32,749 nucleotides of DNA, taken from Pirellula staleyi DSM 6068 (lineage in GTDB: Bacteria; Planctomycetota; Planctomycetia; Pirellulales; Pirellulaceae). Shown one piece after another: positions 1-7,531 of this stretch. The notes below the pieces were generated by a model. It saw only the letters and a list, made by a program, of their open reading frames with translations. It made no database searches and had not been told where the DNA came from. The stretch covers positions 1 through 32,749 of the forward strand of contig CAMDKL010000061.1 of NCBI GenBank assembly GCA_945900945.1, written 5' to 3'. How positions within the stretch are numbered: position 1 is the first letter of the stretch; each line of letters opens with the position of its first letter. The translations under genes and the position numbers were made by a program.

Positions 1-890
1 TCGACCACCCGCAAGTCGGCTTTGAAGTGATTCGTGAACTCCGAGATAACAGCCGATTGCTCGTCTTTTCGAAGCAGACCGTTATCGATTAAGATACACG
101 TTAGCTGCGGTCCGATGGCCTTGTATATCAAGGCCGCTGTAACGGCGGAATCGACTCCACCGGACAAGCCGCAGATGACTCGGTCGTCGCCTACGACGGT
201 TCGAATTTGTTCGATCGAACGCTGTGCGAAATCGCTCAAATGCCATTTGCCTTCGCAATTGGCGATGTTATAAAGAAAATTATGGATGAGAGTTCCGCCG
301 AGTGCGGTGTGCGAGACCTCGGGATGAAACTGCAAGCCAAAGATGGGTTTCGTTTTGTGCTTGACCGCAGCAAACGGGCAAGTCGACGTCGACGCAAGCG
401 TTTCGAAGTCGTCGGGCAGCGAATGCACTTGATCCCCATGACTCATCCAGACGTCGATTTCATGTGGGAAGCCGGCGAAGAGTTTTTCCATAGACGCTAT
501 CTGGAGACGCGATCTGCCAAACTCGCGAGCAGGGCATTTTTCTACAGCACCTCCTAAAGCTTGGGAGGCTAGTTGCATACCGTAGCAAATCCCCAAGATT
601 GGAACGCCGAGCGAGAAAATGCGTGGATCGCATTTTGGGGAGTTTTTCTCGTAAACACTGGCCGGGCCACCGGAAAGGATGATCGCAGAGGGCTTTCTGG
701 CCATGATCACTTCAGCCGACACGTCGTGCCGGATTAGTTCGCAATAAACATTTTGGTCTCGAACTCGGCGTGCGATGAGCTGTGCGTACTGGGCACCGAA
801 GTCGAGCACAAGGACGCGCTCACCAAGAAGGTCATGGTCGACACTAATGGATTTTTCGGGACTTGAAGTCCCATTGGAACGGTTATTCAT
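1..890 (-). CDS. guaA: GMP synthase (glutamine-hydrolysing), N-terminal 296 residues
   Basis: GuaA converts XMP to GMP with ATP and glutamine in cytosolic purine synthesis. The reverse strand reads from an ATG at 890 (MNNRSNGT...) into a class-I glutamine amidotransferase domain that starts with VLVLDFGAQY. The nucleophile is Cys102 in GICYGMQ, and the His/Glu pair lies in FGLQFHPEVSHT. After it comes the ATP-pyrophosphatase domain with the PP-loop SGGVDS at residues 243-248. The window ends inside this domain, so the rest of the PPase domain and the dimerisation domain (roughly 220 residues in the family) lie beyond base 1. The next upstream in-frame ATG is followed by a stop after five codons, so 890 is the best start. 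About 20 residues precede the conserved core, a modest extension. Identification is secure; only the exact start is uncertain. Confidence 0.97.
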   Translation of the reverse strand, partial: MNNRSNGTSSPEKSISVDHDLLGERVLVLDFGAQYAQLIARRVRDQNVYCELIRHDVSAEVIMARKPSAIILSGGPASVYEKNSPKCDPRIFSLGVPILGICYGMQLASQALGGAVEKCPAREFGRSRLQIASMEKLFAGFPHEIDVWMSHGDQVHSLPDDFETLASTSTCPFAAVKHKTKPIFGLQFHPEVSHTALGGTLIHNFLYNIANCEGKWHLSDFAQRSIEQIRTVVGDDRVICGLSGGVDSAVTAALIYKAIGPQLTCILIDNGLLRKDEQSAVISEFTNHFKADLRVV

Positions 891-1143
891 GGAAGCGCAT
901 GCAAAAAGTGCCGGCCGGCTATCGTCCAAGCATCAAATAATGGAAAACCCAAGAGTATAGCGATTTCTTGATTGGCGGCTACCCAATTTTGCTTAAGACC
1001 GTTTTTGAATTGCCGATAGCGTTAAGACATTTGTCGTAAGGCCTAACCTAAGAGGATTAGGCAGTCGTTACTGGCCATATTTCTTTAGCATGGAGTCAAG
1101 CTTTGCTACAATAAAATTTCTTTGAGAATTAAAATCCTCTCCA

Positions 1144-2052
1144 ATGGGAATAAACCCTATGCGATTTGTTATCTCGCTCACGATTGCCATCGTTGCTTGT
1201 TTTTTTAATACGACTTGTTTTGCCGAACGGCCGAACCAAATACCCCTTTGGACAAAGGGCGCTCCTGGTTCGGTCGAACGCATGTCAGAAGCGGAAAAAG
1301 AAGACATCGGGCCTGGCAAGTGCAACGTCACGAATATCCACAACCCCTCCATCACTCCCTATTTGCCTAGCAAGAAGGGGGCAAGCGTCGCGGTCGCGCC
1401 AACCGCTGCCATCTTGATTTGCCCAGGTGGCGGTCATCGAATGCTATGCATGGGACATGAGGGATATGATCTTGGGCAATGGTTTGCCGATCATGGGATA
1501 GCAGCCTTTGTATTGAAAAACCGATTGGCTCGAGAGGCCGGCTCGGCATATACAGTGGACGGACATGCAATGGCAGACACTCGGCGTGCTTTGAGAATGA
1601 TTCGAAGCAAAGCCAATGAATGGAGTGTCGATGTTGCGAAACTAGGCGTGCTGGGTTTTTCGGCGGGGGGCGAACTGGCGGCTTTGGCTGCGATGGAATC
1701 TGACGATGGTAAAAGCGACGCTAACGACCCAATCGAACGCATGGGAAGTCGGCCCGACTTTCAAGTGCTAATCTATCCCGGTAGTTCAAGCCGTTTTACT
1801 GTTCGAAAAGGGATGCCACCGGCCTTCATTGCTTTGGGAGCAAAAGATCGCGACGATATCTCGATCGGAATGGCACAGCTTTATTTAAAATACAAAGCGG
1901 AAGGAGTTCCAGCGGAGTTGCACGTATATTCCAATGCTGGGCATGGATTTGGATACAGAGCTGGCAGCACAGGAGCTGCGGGAGATTGGCCATTGCGATT
2001 GCGTGAATGGATGATCGATAGTTCGATTTTGCCTAAAGACCCTAAGGACTGA
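1144..2052 (+). CDS. Exported alpha/beta-hydrolase (acetyl-esterase / dienelactone-hydrolase-like)
   Basis: 302 residues with a Sec-type signal: a hydrophobic stretch at residues 7-24 and a likely cleavage after CFA (residue 27). The mature part is an alpha/beta-hydrolase. The oxyanion-hole motif PGGGH is at 94-98, the nucleophile elbow GFSAGG at 171-176 (Ser173), an acidic candidate in LGAKDRDD at 231-238, and the catalytic His267 in SNAGHGFG. This architecture matches the secreted esterase/lipase family (BD-FAE, acetyl-xylan-esterase-like) common in planctomycetes, so the substrate is probably an acyl or acetyl ester, possibly on a polysaccharide. The substrate is inference. An alternative start is Met6, which would give a more typical signal peptide; neither start has a clear Shine-Dalgarno sequence. 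The next gene begins 39 bases downstream, so the two may be co-transcribed. Confidence 0.85.
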   Translation: MGINPMRFVISLTIAIVACFFNTTCFAERPNQIPLWTKGAPGSVERMSEAEKEDIGPGKCNVTNIHNPSITPYLPSKKGASVAVAPTAAILICPGGGHRMLCMGHEGYDLGQWFADHGIAAFVLKNRLAREAGSAYTVDGHAMADTRRALRMIRSKANEWSVDVAKLGVLGFSAGGELAALAAMESDDGKSDANDPIERMGSRPDFQVLIYPGSSSRFTVRKGMPPAFIALGAKDRDDISIGMAQLYLKYKAEGVPAELHVYSNAGHGFGYRAGSTGAAGDWPLRLREWMIDSSILPKDPKD

Positions 2053-2091
2053 GTGCCATTTCAACGGAACACTTTCTAAGGATGTTTTCGA

Positions 2092-2418
2092 GTGAATCGA
2101 AGCCAGGCGTTAAAGTTACTAACGGAGTGCACGGGTGACGACATCTGGTCGATCGAATATTGTCGCATGCGTCATGTTCCTGAAGCTTGGATCAACGAGC
2201 TTCGGGACGCATACGAGAGCGGATTTGACTCGAACAATCAAACGATCTACTATCGCAACGAAGTCGTAAATCAATTCGAAGGAATTCGGGACGTGGATCT
2301 TGCAGGCAAAATTGGGCAATTGCTTAAAGTAAATGTCCGGCGCATCGTTCAACAACAGAACTCCCGTACCGGAGTTGTTCGCGAAATCCGCGAAGCCATT
2401 GAAGAAGGCGATTTCTGA
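2092..2418 (+). CDS. Small conserved-looking protein of unknown function
   Basis: 108 residues starting at GTG, with AAGGA (2078-2082) nine bases upstream as a good ribosome-binding site. The ATG at 2082 is in another frame and closes early. I do not recognise the family. There is no signal peptide or membrane segment. The sequence is charged and mostly helical-looking, with a short tryptophan/tyrosine-containing N-terminal part (DDIWSIEYCRMRHVPEAWI), a central stretch around QTIYYRNEVVNQFEGIRDVD, and a C-terminal helix (REIREAIEEGDF). Codon usage resembles its neighbours and the start is convincing, so I take it as a real cytosolic protein. It follows the hydrolase gene by 39 bases and is followed at once by a hairpin that could terminate both. 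Confidence 0.7.
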   Translation: MNRSQALKLLTECTGDDIWSIEYCRMRHVPEAWINELRDAYESGFDSNNQTIYYRNEVVNQFEGIRDVDLAGKIGQLLKVNVRRIVQQQNSRTGVVREIREAIEEGDF

Positions 2419-2424
2419 AACGGC

Positions 2425-2448
2425 ATCACTTCTCAGTGATCGTTTTCT
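2425..2448 (+). terminator. Weak intrinsic terminator after the 2092-2418 gene
   Basis: A perfect 6-bp inverted repeat, ATCACT (2425-2430) and AGTGAT (2435-2440), encloses the loop TCTC and is followed by CGTTTTCT. It begins six bases after the stop codon. The stem is short and only half GC, so the call rests on position as much as on strength. Confidence 0.4.
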
Positions 2449-2450
2449 CT

Positions 2451-2505
2451 CGTTCCCAAGCTCCGGGGTGGGAACGCACACTCTGGCAGCTCTGCTTCCA
2501 GGACC
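2451..2505. repeat. REP-like palindromic intergenic element
   Basis: CGTTCCCA (2451-2458) and TGGGAACG (2469-2476) form a perfect 8-bp stem around a 10-base loop. A second, weaker hairpin with CTGG (2483-2486) and CCAG (2498-2501) follows directly. From memory, the phrase with GTTCCCAAGCTCC and GGGAACGCA resembles a dispersed palindromic repeat common in planctomycete and some cyanobacterial genomes. I cannot check its copy number here. It lies between two convergent genes, the usual place for such elements. Confidence 0.55.
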
Positions 2506-2574
2506 CTGCATTCGACCGACCCACGTCATCAATTCTCGGAACCGACGTGTTCGGTCTGCCAGTGCCATACATAG

Positions 2575-3282
2575 CTAGAAAAGGCCGGGTATCAATCTTG
2601 ATCGCACTTTTTGCATGTACTGCCGATATTCTGGATCTTGGCCGAGCAGTCGCTCTTCGGCCAGGATGCGAGGAATCTTGATCGTGTAGAGAATTGCGAA
2701 GACGCACAGATTCCAAAGGGTCGGATTGAGCAAAAAGAATCCAGTGTGCAAAAGTACATAGCCCATGTAGATCGGGTGCCGGACCAAACGGTATGGTCCT
2801 GACATGCAAAGTCCTCGATTGGCAGCGACCACTCCGAACCGTCGACCCAAGGTAAGTTTGGAAATGAGCTGAGTTGAGAGTCCGATGATTGTTAGGACGA
2901 TCGCGACTTGATCCCAGGCGTGAGTTTGCCCCGGAAATGGACGAGCTAACAGCGACAGGCAGGTCGCGGAAAAAGCCAGCGCCCAGTCGCCAGGACGCAA
3001 CGATAGTTTTTTCGCGCCGCGTCGAAACAAAACCATGAAAACCATCATGGTTTCGGTGATCAGCAACATAACATCACCAATAATCACGCTTTGGCCCAAG
3101 CGGATCGCGGTCCCGATGGAGGCCAGGAGAGCTTGTAGAAAACTACCAAATAGAAGCAGGATCGATGCCCGTTCCAATGTGTCTAAAACCCTAGACCGGA
3201 TCACTGGATCGGACCACCATGTTCGCCAAGCGTATGAACATGCAAAACTAGGTTCAGTGGTGGTCGGTTTTGAGGTTGACAT
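2575..3282 (-). CDS. Integral-membrane methyltransferase, isoprenylcysteine carboxyl methyltransferase (ICMT/PEMT) family
   Basis: 235 residues when started at the ATG at 3282 (MSTSKPTTTEPS). The frame stays open 28 residues further upstream, but that stretch looks non-coding. Several hydrophobic helices occupy roughly residues 30-165. They are followed by the family signature GPYRLVRHPIYMGYVL and a C-terminal amphipathic block ending EERLLGQDPEYRQYMQKVRS, which together form the SAM-binding region of ICMT and phospholipid-N-methyltransferase-like enzymes. Bacterial members methylate lipids or small hydrophobic acceptors at the membrane; the acceptor here is unknown. It is convergent with the small gene at 2092-2418 and divergent from metK, whose product makes its presumed cofactor, although that may be coincidence. 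Confidence 0.82.
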   Translation of the reverse strand: MSTSKPTTTEPSFACSYAWRTWWSDPVIRSRVLDTLERASILLLFGSFLQALLASIGTAIRLGQSVIIGDVMLLITETMMVFMVLFRRGAKKLSLRPGDWALAFSATCLSLLARPFPGQTHAWDQVAIVLTIIGLSTQLISKLTLGRRFGVVAANRGLCMSGPYRLVRHPIYMGYVLLHTGFFLLNPTLWNLCVFAILYTIKIPRILAEERLLGQDPEYRQYMQKVRSRLIPGLF

Positions 3283-3602
3283 AGTTCGGTACGATTCGTT
3301 GCAACTTAAAAGAATAAACGCTATTTGGAGCCCATGGAGTGAGAATCTCGCCGTCCAAGCAACCATTAGTACAGTTGGATAGGTCTATACCCGTCGTTAA
3401 AAAGTTACCTCGTAGCTTCGTTCACGCATTTGAAACAACCGGAATTGCCCTCCCAAAACTCGAGAATTCTCCGCAGATTGCCGAATTTGCTGATTGTGCT
3501 GACCTTTTTAAAATGCGTTTTGGCTTTAACAATCGAAAAGGGTGGTTACACTATTCGCTGACACTTTTCATTTCAATACTTCATTCTCGAATTTCCATTC
3601 GA

Positions 3603-3608
3603 GGGAGG
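3603..3608 (+). promoter_or_regulatory. Shine-Dalgarno that fixes the metK start
   Basis: GGGAGG ends eight bases before the GTG at 3617, while the frame itself is open back to a GTG at 3542 that has no ribosome-binding site. The spacing and the family's usual N-terminus both favour 3617. Confidence 0.75.
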
Positions 3609-3616
3609 TTGTTTCG

Positions 3617-4783
3617 GTGGCTTCGGGCAAATATCTATTTACGAGCGAATCTGTTTCCATGGGTCATCCAGACAAACTGGCTGACCGAATCTCCGACAGT
3701 GTATTGGACGCTCTATTGGCACAAGATCCCATGAGCCGAGTTGCTTGTGAGACCGTTGTAACCACGGGACTGGCGCTAATCGTTGGCGAAATCACGACCA
3801 AAGCGATCGTGAACTATTCCGATATCGTTCGCCAAGCCATTCTCGACGTCGGATACGACGACGACGAAACTGGTATTTCCGGTCGAACTTGCAACGTCAT
3901 GGTCGCGTTGGACCGTCAAAGCCCTGACATCGCTATGGGTGTCGATAGCTCTGCTGACAACAAAGATATCGGTGCAGGCGACCAAGGACTAATGTTTGGC
4001 TACGCTTGCAATGATACGCCTGAACTCATGCCTCTGCCGATCGCGTTGGCGCACCGAATCACTAACCGATTGACCGAAGCTCGGTTTAAAAAGGAGGTAA
4101 ACTGGCTCCGACCGGATTCCAAGAGTCAAGTTTCGGTTGCTTACGATGGTTTCAAGCCGATCGGTATCAACAACGTGGTCGTTTCGACCCAGCACGCGCC
4201 GAGCGTTACGCACAAAGAAATCCGTGAATTTGTGATCGAAAAAATTATCAAGCCGTGCTTACCACCGGCCATGATCACGAACGACATAACCTACCACATC
4301 AATCCAACTGGGAATTTTGTGGTCGGTGGACCGCACGGAGACAGCGGTTTGACCGGTCGCAAGATTATTGTTGATACGTACGGCGGATGGGGGCGACACG
4401 GCGGCGGGGCGTTCAGCGGCAAGGATCCAACCAAGGTGGATCGATCGGCAGCTTACATGGCTCGACATATTGCAAAAAACATCGTTGCGGCGGGCCTCGC
4501 TGATCGTTGCGAAATCCAGCTCGCCTATGCAATCGGCGTCAGCAAGCCGGTAAGTGTTCGAGTCGACACGCAGGACTCTGGCAAGGTCAGCGATGAACGC
4601 ATTTGTGAAGTCGTCCAAACCTTTTACGACCTGACCCCGCGAGGAATCATCGAGTATTTGAATCTTCGACGACCCATATATAGTAAGACTGCTGCTGGCG
4701 GCCACTTTGGTCGTTCGGAACCAGAATTCACTTGGGAAGACACGTCTAACGCAGCCAAATTAGCTGCTGCCGTTCGCGGTTAG
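3617..4783 (+). CDS. metK: S-adenosylmethionine synthase (methionine adenosyltransferase)
   Basis: Makes S-adenosylmethionine from methionine and ATP; cytosolic and essential in most bacteria. 388 residues from a GTG start, the normal family length. The N-terminal domain begins [19 protein letters not shown] with the nucleotide/metal motif GHPDK at 16-20. Signature 1, GAGDQG, is at 119-124, and signature 2, the phosphate-binding GGGAFSGKD, at 262-270. The C-terminal domain is complete ([11 protein letters not shown] onward). The 5' region between 3367 and 3616 shows no recognisable SAM riboswitch. A dispersed-repeat-like element and a strong hairpin terminator lie downstream. Confidence 0.98.
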   Translation: MASGKYLFTSESVSMGHPDKLADRISDSVLDALLAQDPMSRVACETVVTTGLALIVGEITTKAIVNYSDIVRQAILDVGYDDDETGISGRTCNVMVALDRQSPDIAMGVDSSADNKDIGAGDQGLMFGYACNDTPELMPLPIALAHRITNRLTEARFKKEVNWLRPDSKSQVSVAYDGFKPIGINNVVVSTQHAPSVTHKEIREFVIEKIIKPCLPPAMITNDITYHINPTGNFVVGGPHGDSGLTGRKIIVDTYGGWGRHGGGAFSGKDPTKVDRSAAYMARHIAKNIVAAGLADRCEIQLAYAIGVSKPVSVRVDTQDSGKVSDERICEVVQTFYDLTPRGIIEYLNLRRPIYSKTAAGGHFGRSEPEFTWEDTSNAAKLAAAVRG

Positions 4784-4840
4784 AGCGCTGTAATCAACCC
4801 CTGCGGCGTTGAGCCGAATGGGGCTAGGCCAGAATATTTA

Positions 4841-4908
4841 TTAGCCGCAGGGCGTTAGCCCACGGTTGTCATTGCGACCATATCCTTGGGCTAAAGCCCA
4901 ATGGCTGA
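4841..4908. repeat. Imperfect inverted repeat built of two palindromic units
   Basis: The arm at 4841-4865 and the arm at 4884-4908 are reverse complements at 19 of 25 positions and enclose 18 bases. Each arm also contains its own short palindrome (GGGCGTTAGCCC and TTGGGCTAAAGCCCAA). I recall similar sequences scattered between genes in Pirellulales, but copy number cannot be tested in one window. The element occupies the gap after metK, just upstream of a terminator. Confidence 0.55.
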
Positions 4909-4966
4909 TCAGAAAATACCCTGTGAACAATCCGGGCGAGCGCCACTACGCACATTAAGCTCATGC

Positions 4967-4996
4967 CCTCGGCCCTAGGCCGAGGCTTTTTCTTTT
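4967..4996 (+). terminator. Strong intrinsic terminator just before the next start codon
   Basis: CCTCGGCC (4967-4974) and GGCCGAGG (4978-4985) form a perfect GC-rich 8-bp stem with the 3-base loop CTA, followed by CTTTTTCTTTT. It probably ends metK transcripts. Its T-run stops only seven bases before the ATG at 5004, leaving no room for a Shine-Dalgarno, so it could also act on the downstream gene. Confidence 0.75.
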
Positions 4997-5003
4997 AGGC
5001 ACC

Positions 5004-5972
5004 ATGCAAAGCCCACCCGGTATCACCTCCCGAATTCTGGACCTCATCAAGATTGCACTTCTTGTTGCAATTGTTTCGTATTTGATTGCAACTTTTCCCA
5101 AAAAGAATTGGGACGCATTGATACAGCAAGACAAGAACTGGTTCTTGCTGGGCCAAGCCTTTATTATCATTCTGATCGCGCATTTGTTTACTTTCTGGCG
5201 ATGGCAAATCCTGGTTCAATCGCTAGGGGTAACGTTCACTTTGATCGAAGCCATTCGGCTTGGTTTCCTTGGCACGCTCTTGAACTTGGTGAGTGTAGGT
5301 TCTGTGGGTGGGGATGTTTTCAAGGCGATTGAGGCGGCTAGGAAAGCCGACAAGAAACGAGCCGAAGTGGTAGCTTCGGTTTTGGTGGACCGGGCGCTCG
5401 GCTTATTGGGGCTGTTCATTGTTGCTGGGATCGGGCTTTCGATTGCAACCACATTGTCGCCAACGTTGAGGTGGATTTTTTTGGGTGCGATTCTTTGCAG
5501 TGGTGTTGGCCTATCTGTTCTTTTATTGATTGTGCTTTTCGGCCATCGCGTTCCAATTTTGTGGATCAACCACATTCCGTTTGCCGGACACACACTTCAT
5601 CGCGTAGCCCATGCGTGCATGGTATTTCAAGGAAGACCCAGGCTGGTTGTGGAGCTGCTGGGATCCAGCCTGATGGTCCACTGCTGTTTTACGATCGCAT
5701 GCTCGCTTATTTCAAATTCGCTCTATGCGCAAACGCCGTCGTTGGCAGAGCATTTCATGACCATTCCGCCAGCAATGGCGGCGGCCACGTTGCCACTTAC
5801 GCCAGGCGGTGTCGGCGTTCAAGAGATGGCAATTGACAATCTGTTTCGAGAGCTACCGAATCTGCCGGAAGCGTTTTCTGGCTTAGTCGTGGCAAGTGTG
5901 TTTCGAGCGTTGTTGCTCTGCGTGGCGTTGATTGGAGCTGTCTATTACTTCACTGGAATCGGCAAGAAGTAG
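5004..5972 (+). CDS. Lysylphosphatidylglycerol-synthase-type membrane protein (UPF0104/flippase-like)
   Basis: 322 residues, nearly all membrane-embedded. Hydrophobic segments lie near residues 12-30, 44-62, 80-100, 122-145, 150-175, 210-235, 245-262 and 288-315. The conserved block TLPLTPGGVGVQEMAIDNLF and the early GSVGGDVFKAIEAARK are hallmarks of the COG0392 family. That family includes the lipid-flipping half of MprF and the archaeal protein AglD. No aminoacyl-transferase domain is attached, so this is a stand-alone flippase-like protein; any lipid substrate is unknown. The ATG at 5004 directly follows a hairpin terminator and has no Shine-Dalgarno, so translation may be leaderless or begin later. 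It is convergent with the next gene. Confidence 0.82.
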   Translation: MQSPPGITSRILDLIKIALLVAIVSYLIATFPKKNWDALIQQDKNWFLLGQAFIIILIAHLFTFWRWQILVQSLGVTFTLIEAIRLGFLGTLLNLVSVGSVGGDVFKAIEAARKADKKRAEVVASVLVDRALGLLGLFIVAGIGLSIATTLSPTLRWIFLGAILCSGVGLSVLLLIVLFGHRVPILWINHIPFAGHTLHRVAHACMVFQGRPRLVVELLGSSLMVHCCFTIACSLISNSLYAQTPSLAEHFMTIPPAMAAATLPLTPGGVGVQEMAIDNLFRELPNLPEAFSGLVVASVFRALLLCVALIGAVYYFTGIGKK

Positions 5973-5981
5973 GTTTTGTGG

Positions 5982-6191
5982 TTAGCATTTTAGACGCTGG
6001 CCTTTCAAAAGCCCTGACTGAACCAGGCCTAGGACCGGAGGAATCCCATCGACCAACATTTCGGATTCCTCTAATACGCTAGGCAATCGCCTGCGAATTT
6101 CCCACCGATATCCGACCAAATGAATTATTCCCAAATAAAGAAAAACAAATCCGATTTGAAAAACAGAAATAGCAAACTGGCTAAAAACCAT
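5982..6191 (-). CDS. Possible small single-pass membrane protein
   Basis: 69 residues from the ATG at 6191, starting 23 bases after the stop of the NHL gene on the same strand. It has one hydrophobic helix (about residues 6-28) followed by a basic patch (EIRRRLP) and a soluble tail ending LLKGQRLKC. The frame continues upstream into the NHL gene. I see no Shine-Dalgarno and recognise no family. Membrane character and position fit a real small gene, but a chance reading frame is nearly as likely. Confidence 0.35.
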   Translation of the reverse strand: MVFSQFAISVFQIGFVFLYLGIIHLVGYRWEIRRRLPSVLEESEMLVDGIPPVLGLVQSGLLKGQRLKC

Positions 6192-6214
6192 AAATGAGCT
6201 GAGGCATTGATGGC

Positions 6215-7303
6215 TCAAGTCACTTTCTTGAGCTTGGTCACACGCCCTGTTTGAACCCATTCCGCTACGTAAATATTGCCTTTGTTGTCAAAACAAGCAT
6301 CATGCGGATGCACAAATTTTCCGTCTTGCCATTGCTTTTCATCGCCGCGTATTGCCTTCTTCGTGTCCGCACTTAGCCGTTCCACGTCGCTACCAAGCTG
6401 AACGATCGTATTGTAATCTTTGTCCAAAATGGAGACCCGGGCTACCAGCTCCGAAACCAATAGCAAATCGCCTTGTTTGTCGATGTTGGCAGGAAGTCCG
6501 AAGCCTGGAATGGTTCTTTCGTACTTGCCATGGATGTCAAATACCTGAAGCGTATTATGAGCGCGGTCGGTCACTACGATTTTGGGAGTAGAGGGATTGC
6601 GGTCATCGATCCAAAGTCCATGTGCCGTATTGAACTTACCTTCCCCCTTTCCCTTGCCTCCGAAGGAACTGAGCCATTTGGCATCTTTGTCAAAGCGGTG
6701 GATGGTATTGGAACCATAACCATCAGCCAAGTAAAAACCGCCGTCAGGCAAGAACGCGAAGTTGGTCGGTAGGAAGCGATCATCGCCCCAGACCTTGGCA
6801 GGCTTCTCCGCTTCATCCGCGTGGTACACTCCCGATTCCTTCGGGGCACGCTTGACCCATACCACTTCTCCTTTAAGGTCGAGTTTTGCGAACTCCTTAA
6901 CCTGTTGGTAACCAGTAACATAGAGAAATTCCTGGCTACCTTCTTTGCGAACTTCGAGCCCGTGTCCACCCCCTTGAAATCGTTGGCCGAACGCACGAAT
7001 GAACTCTCCGTTTTCATCGAATACGAAAATCGATGGGTGGTCTTTCTGGTTCTCGCGGCCTTCGTGAATCACGTACAAATTGTTAGCTGAATCGACAGCA
7101 ACGTTGTGTGTTGTCTGCCATGTGTATTGCGAAGGCAATTGGGGGAATTGATGCAGCACTTCGAACTGGTGCTGTTTTTCACCGATAATAATTTGCGAAT
7201 TGGTTCTGCTAGCGGTTGCGATATTAGGAGATGCGATAAAACAGGCGGCTCCGGCAACAGTCGTTTTTAGAAATTTGCGGCGATGCGTCGAAATACGATT
7301 CAT
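6215..7303 (-). CDS. NHL-repeat beta-propeller protein with twin-arginine signal
   Basis: 362 residues from the ATG at 7303. The frame is open 62 residues further, but the conserved signal starts here. The N-terminus MNRISTHRRKFLKTTVAG is a classic Tat signal with RRKFLK at 8-13 and a hydrophobic stretch to about residue 30. The mature protein has repeated propeller strands, such as GEFIRAFGQRFQGGGHGLEV, GGFYLADGYGSNTIHRFD and KIVVTDRAHNTLQVFDIHGK, and ends GNIYVAEWVQTGRVTKL. This fits a six-bladed NHL propeller of the peptidyl-glycine alpha-amidating-lyase-like type. Such proteins are exported folded; whether this one is enzymatic or a binding scaffold cannot be told. It is divergent from the epimerase gene. 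Confidence 0.85.
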   Translation of the reverse strand: MNRISTHRRKFLKTTVAGAACFIASPNIATASRTNSQIIIGEKQHQFEVLHQFPQLPSQYTWQTTHNVAVDSANNLYVIHEGRENQKDHPSIFVFDENGEFIRAFGQRFQGGGHGLEVRKEGSQEFLYVTGYQQVKEFAKLDLKGEVVWVKRAPKESGVYHADEAEKPAKVWGDDRFLPTNFAFLPDGGFYLADGYGSNTIHRFDKDAKWLSSFGGKGKGEGKFNTAHGLWIDDRNPSTPKIVVTDRAHNTLQVFDIHGKYERTIPGFGLPANIDKQGDLLLVSELVARVSILDKDYNTIVQLGSDVERLSADTKKAIRGDEKQWQDGKFVHPHDACFDNKGNIYVAEWVQTGRVTKLKKVT

Positions 7304-7456
7304 GATGATTTTCCGTTGGAGGGATCGGGAAGGGAAGGCTAGAAACCTTGGAATCCACCAACATGATAACCCATTCCCAACCGTAGCGTGGCCATCACGT
7401 TCAGGACTCCATTTTGTAGTTGGCAAAATAATGGTAAGATCATGACGTGGTTGTAA

Positions 7457-7485
7457 TTGCGGTGGTACAAGGGGCGACTTACAAT
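7457..7485 (+). promoter_or_regulatory. Candidate sigma-70-type promoter for the epimerase gene
   Basis: TTGCGG (7457-7462), a 17-base spacer and TACAAT (7480-7485) lie 46 bases upstream of the chosen start. The spacing is ideal and the -10 matches five of six consensus bases. Planctomycete promoters are poorly characterised, so this is only a candidate. Confidence 0.4.
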
Positions 7486-7531
7486 ACATCTTCCACCTTC
7501 CCGAAACCGAATCGCCTCTGTCGGCTCATTG

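Noticed and set aside
1041-1062. GCCTAA...TTAGGC inverted repeat between guaA and the hydrolase gene
   Set aside because: Short stem with a 10-base loop and no T-run; lies upstream of both divergent genes, so not a terminator, and no operator evidence.
3542-3616. N-terminal 25-residue extension of metK from an upstream GTG
   Set aside because: No ribosome-binding site, no family similarity, and a strong Shine-Dalgarno precedes the GTG at 3617.
3367-3616. SAM riboswitch upstream of metK
   Set aside because: No recognisable conserved core or multi-helix arrangement of SAM-I, SAM-II or SAM/SAH classes.
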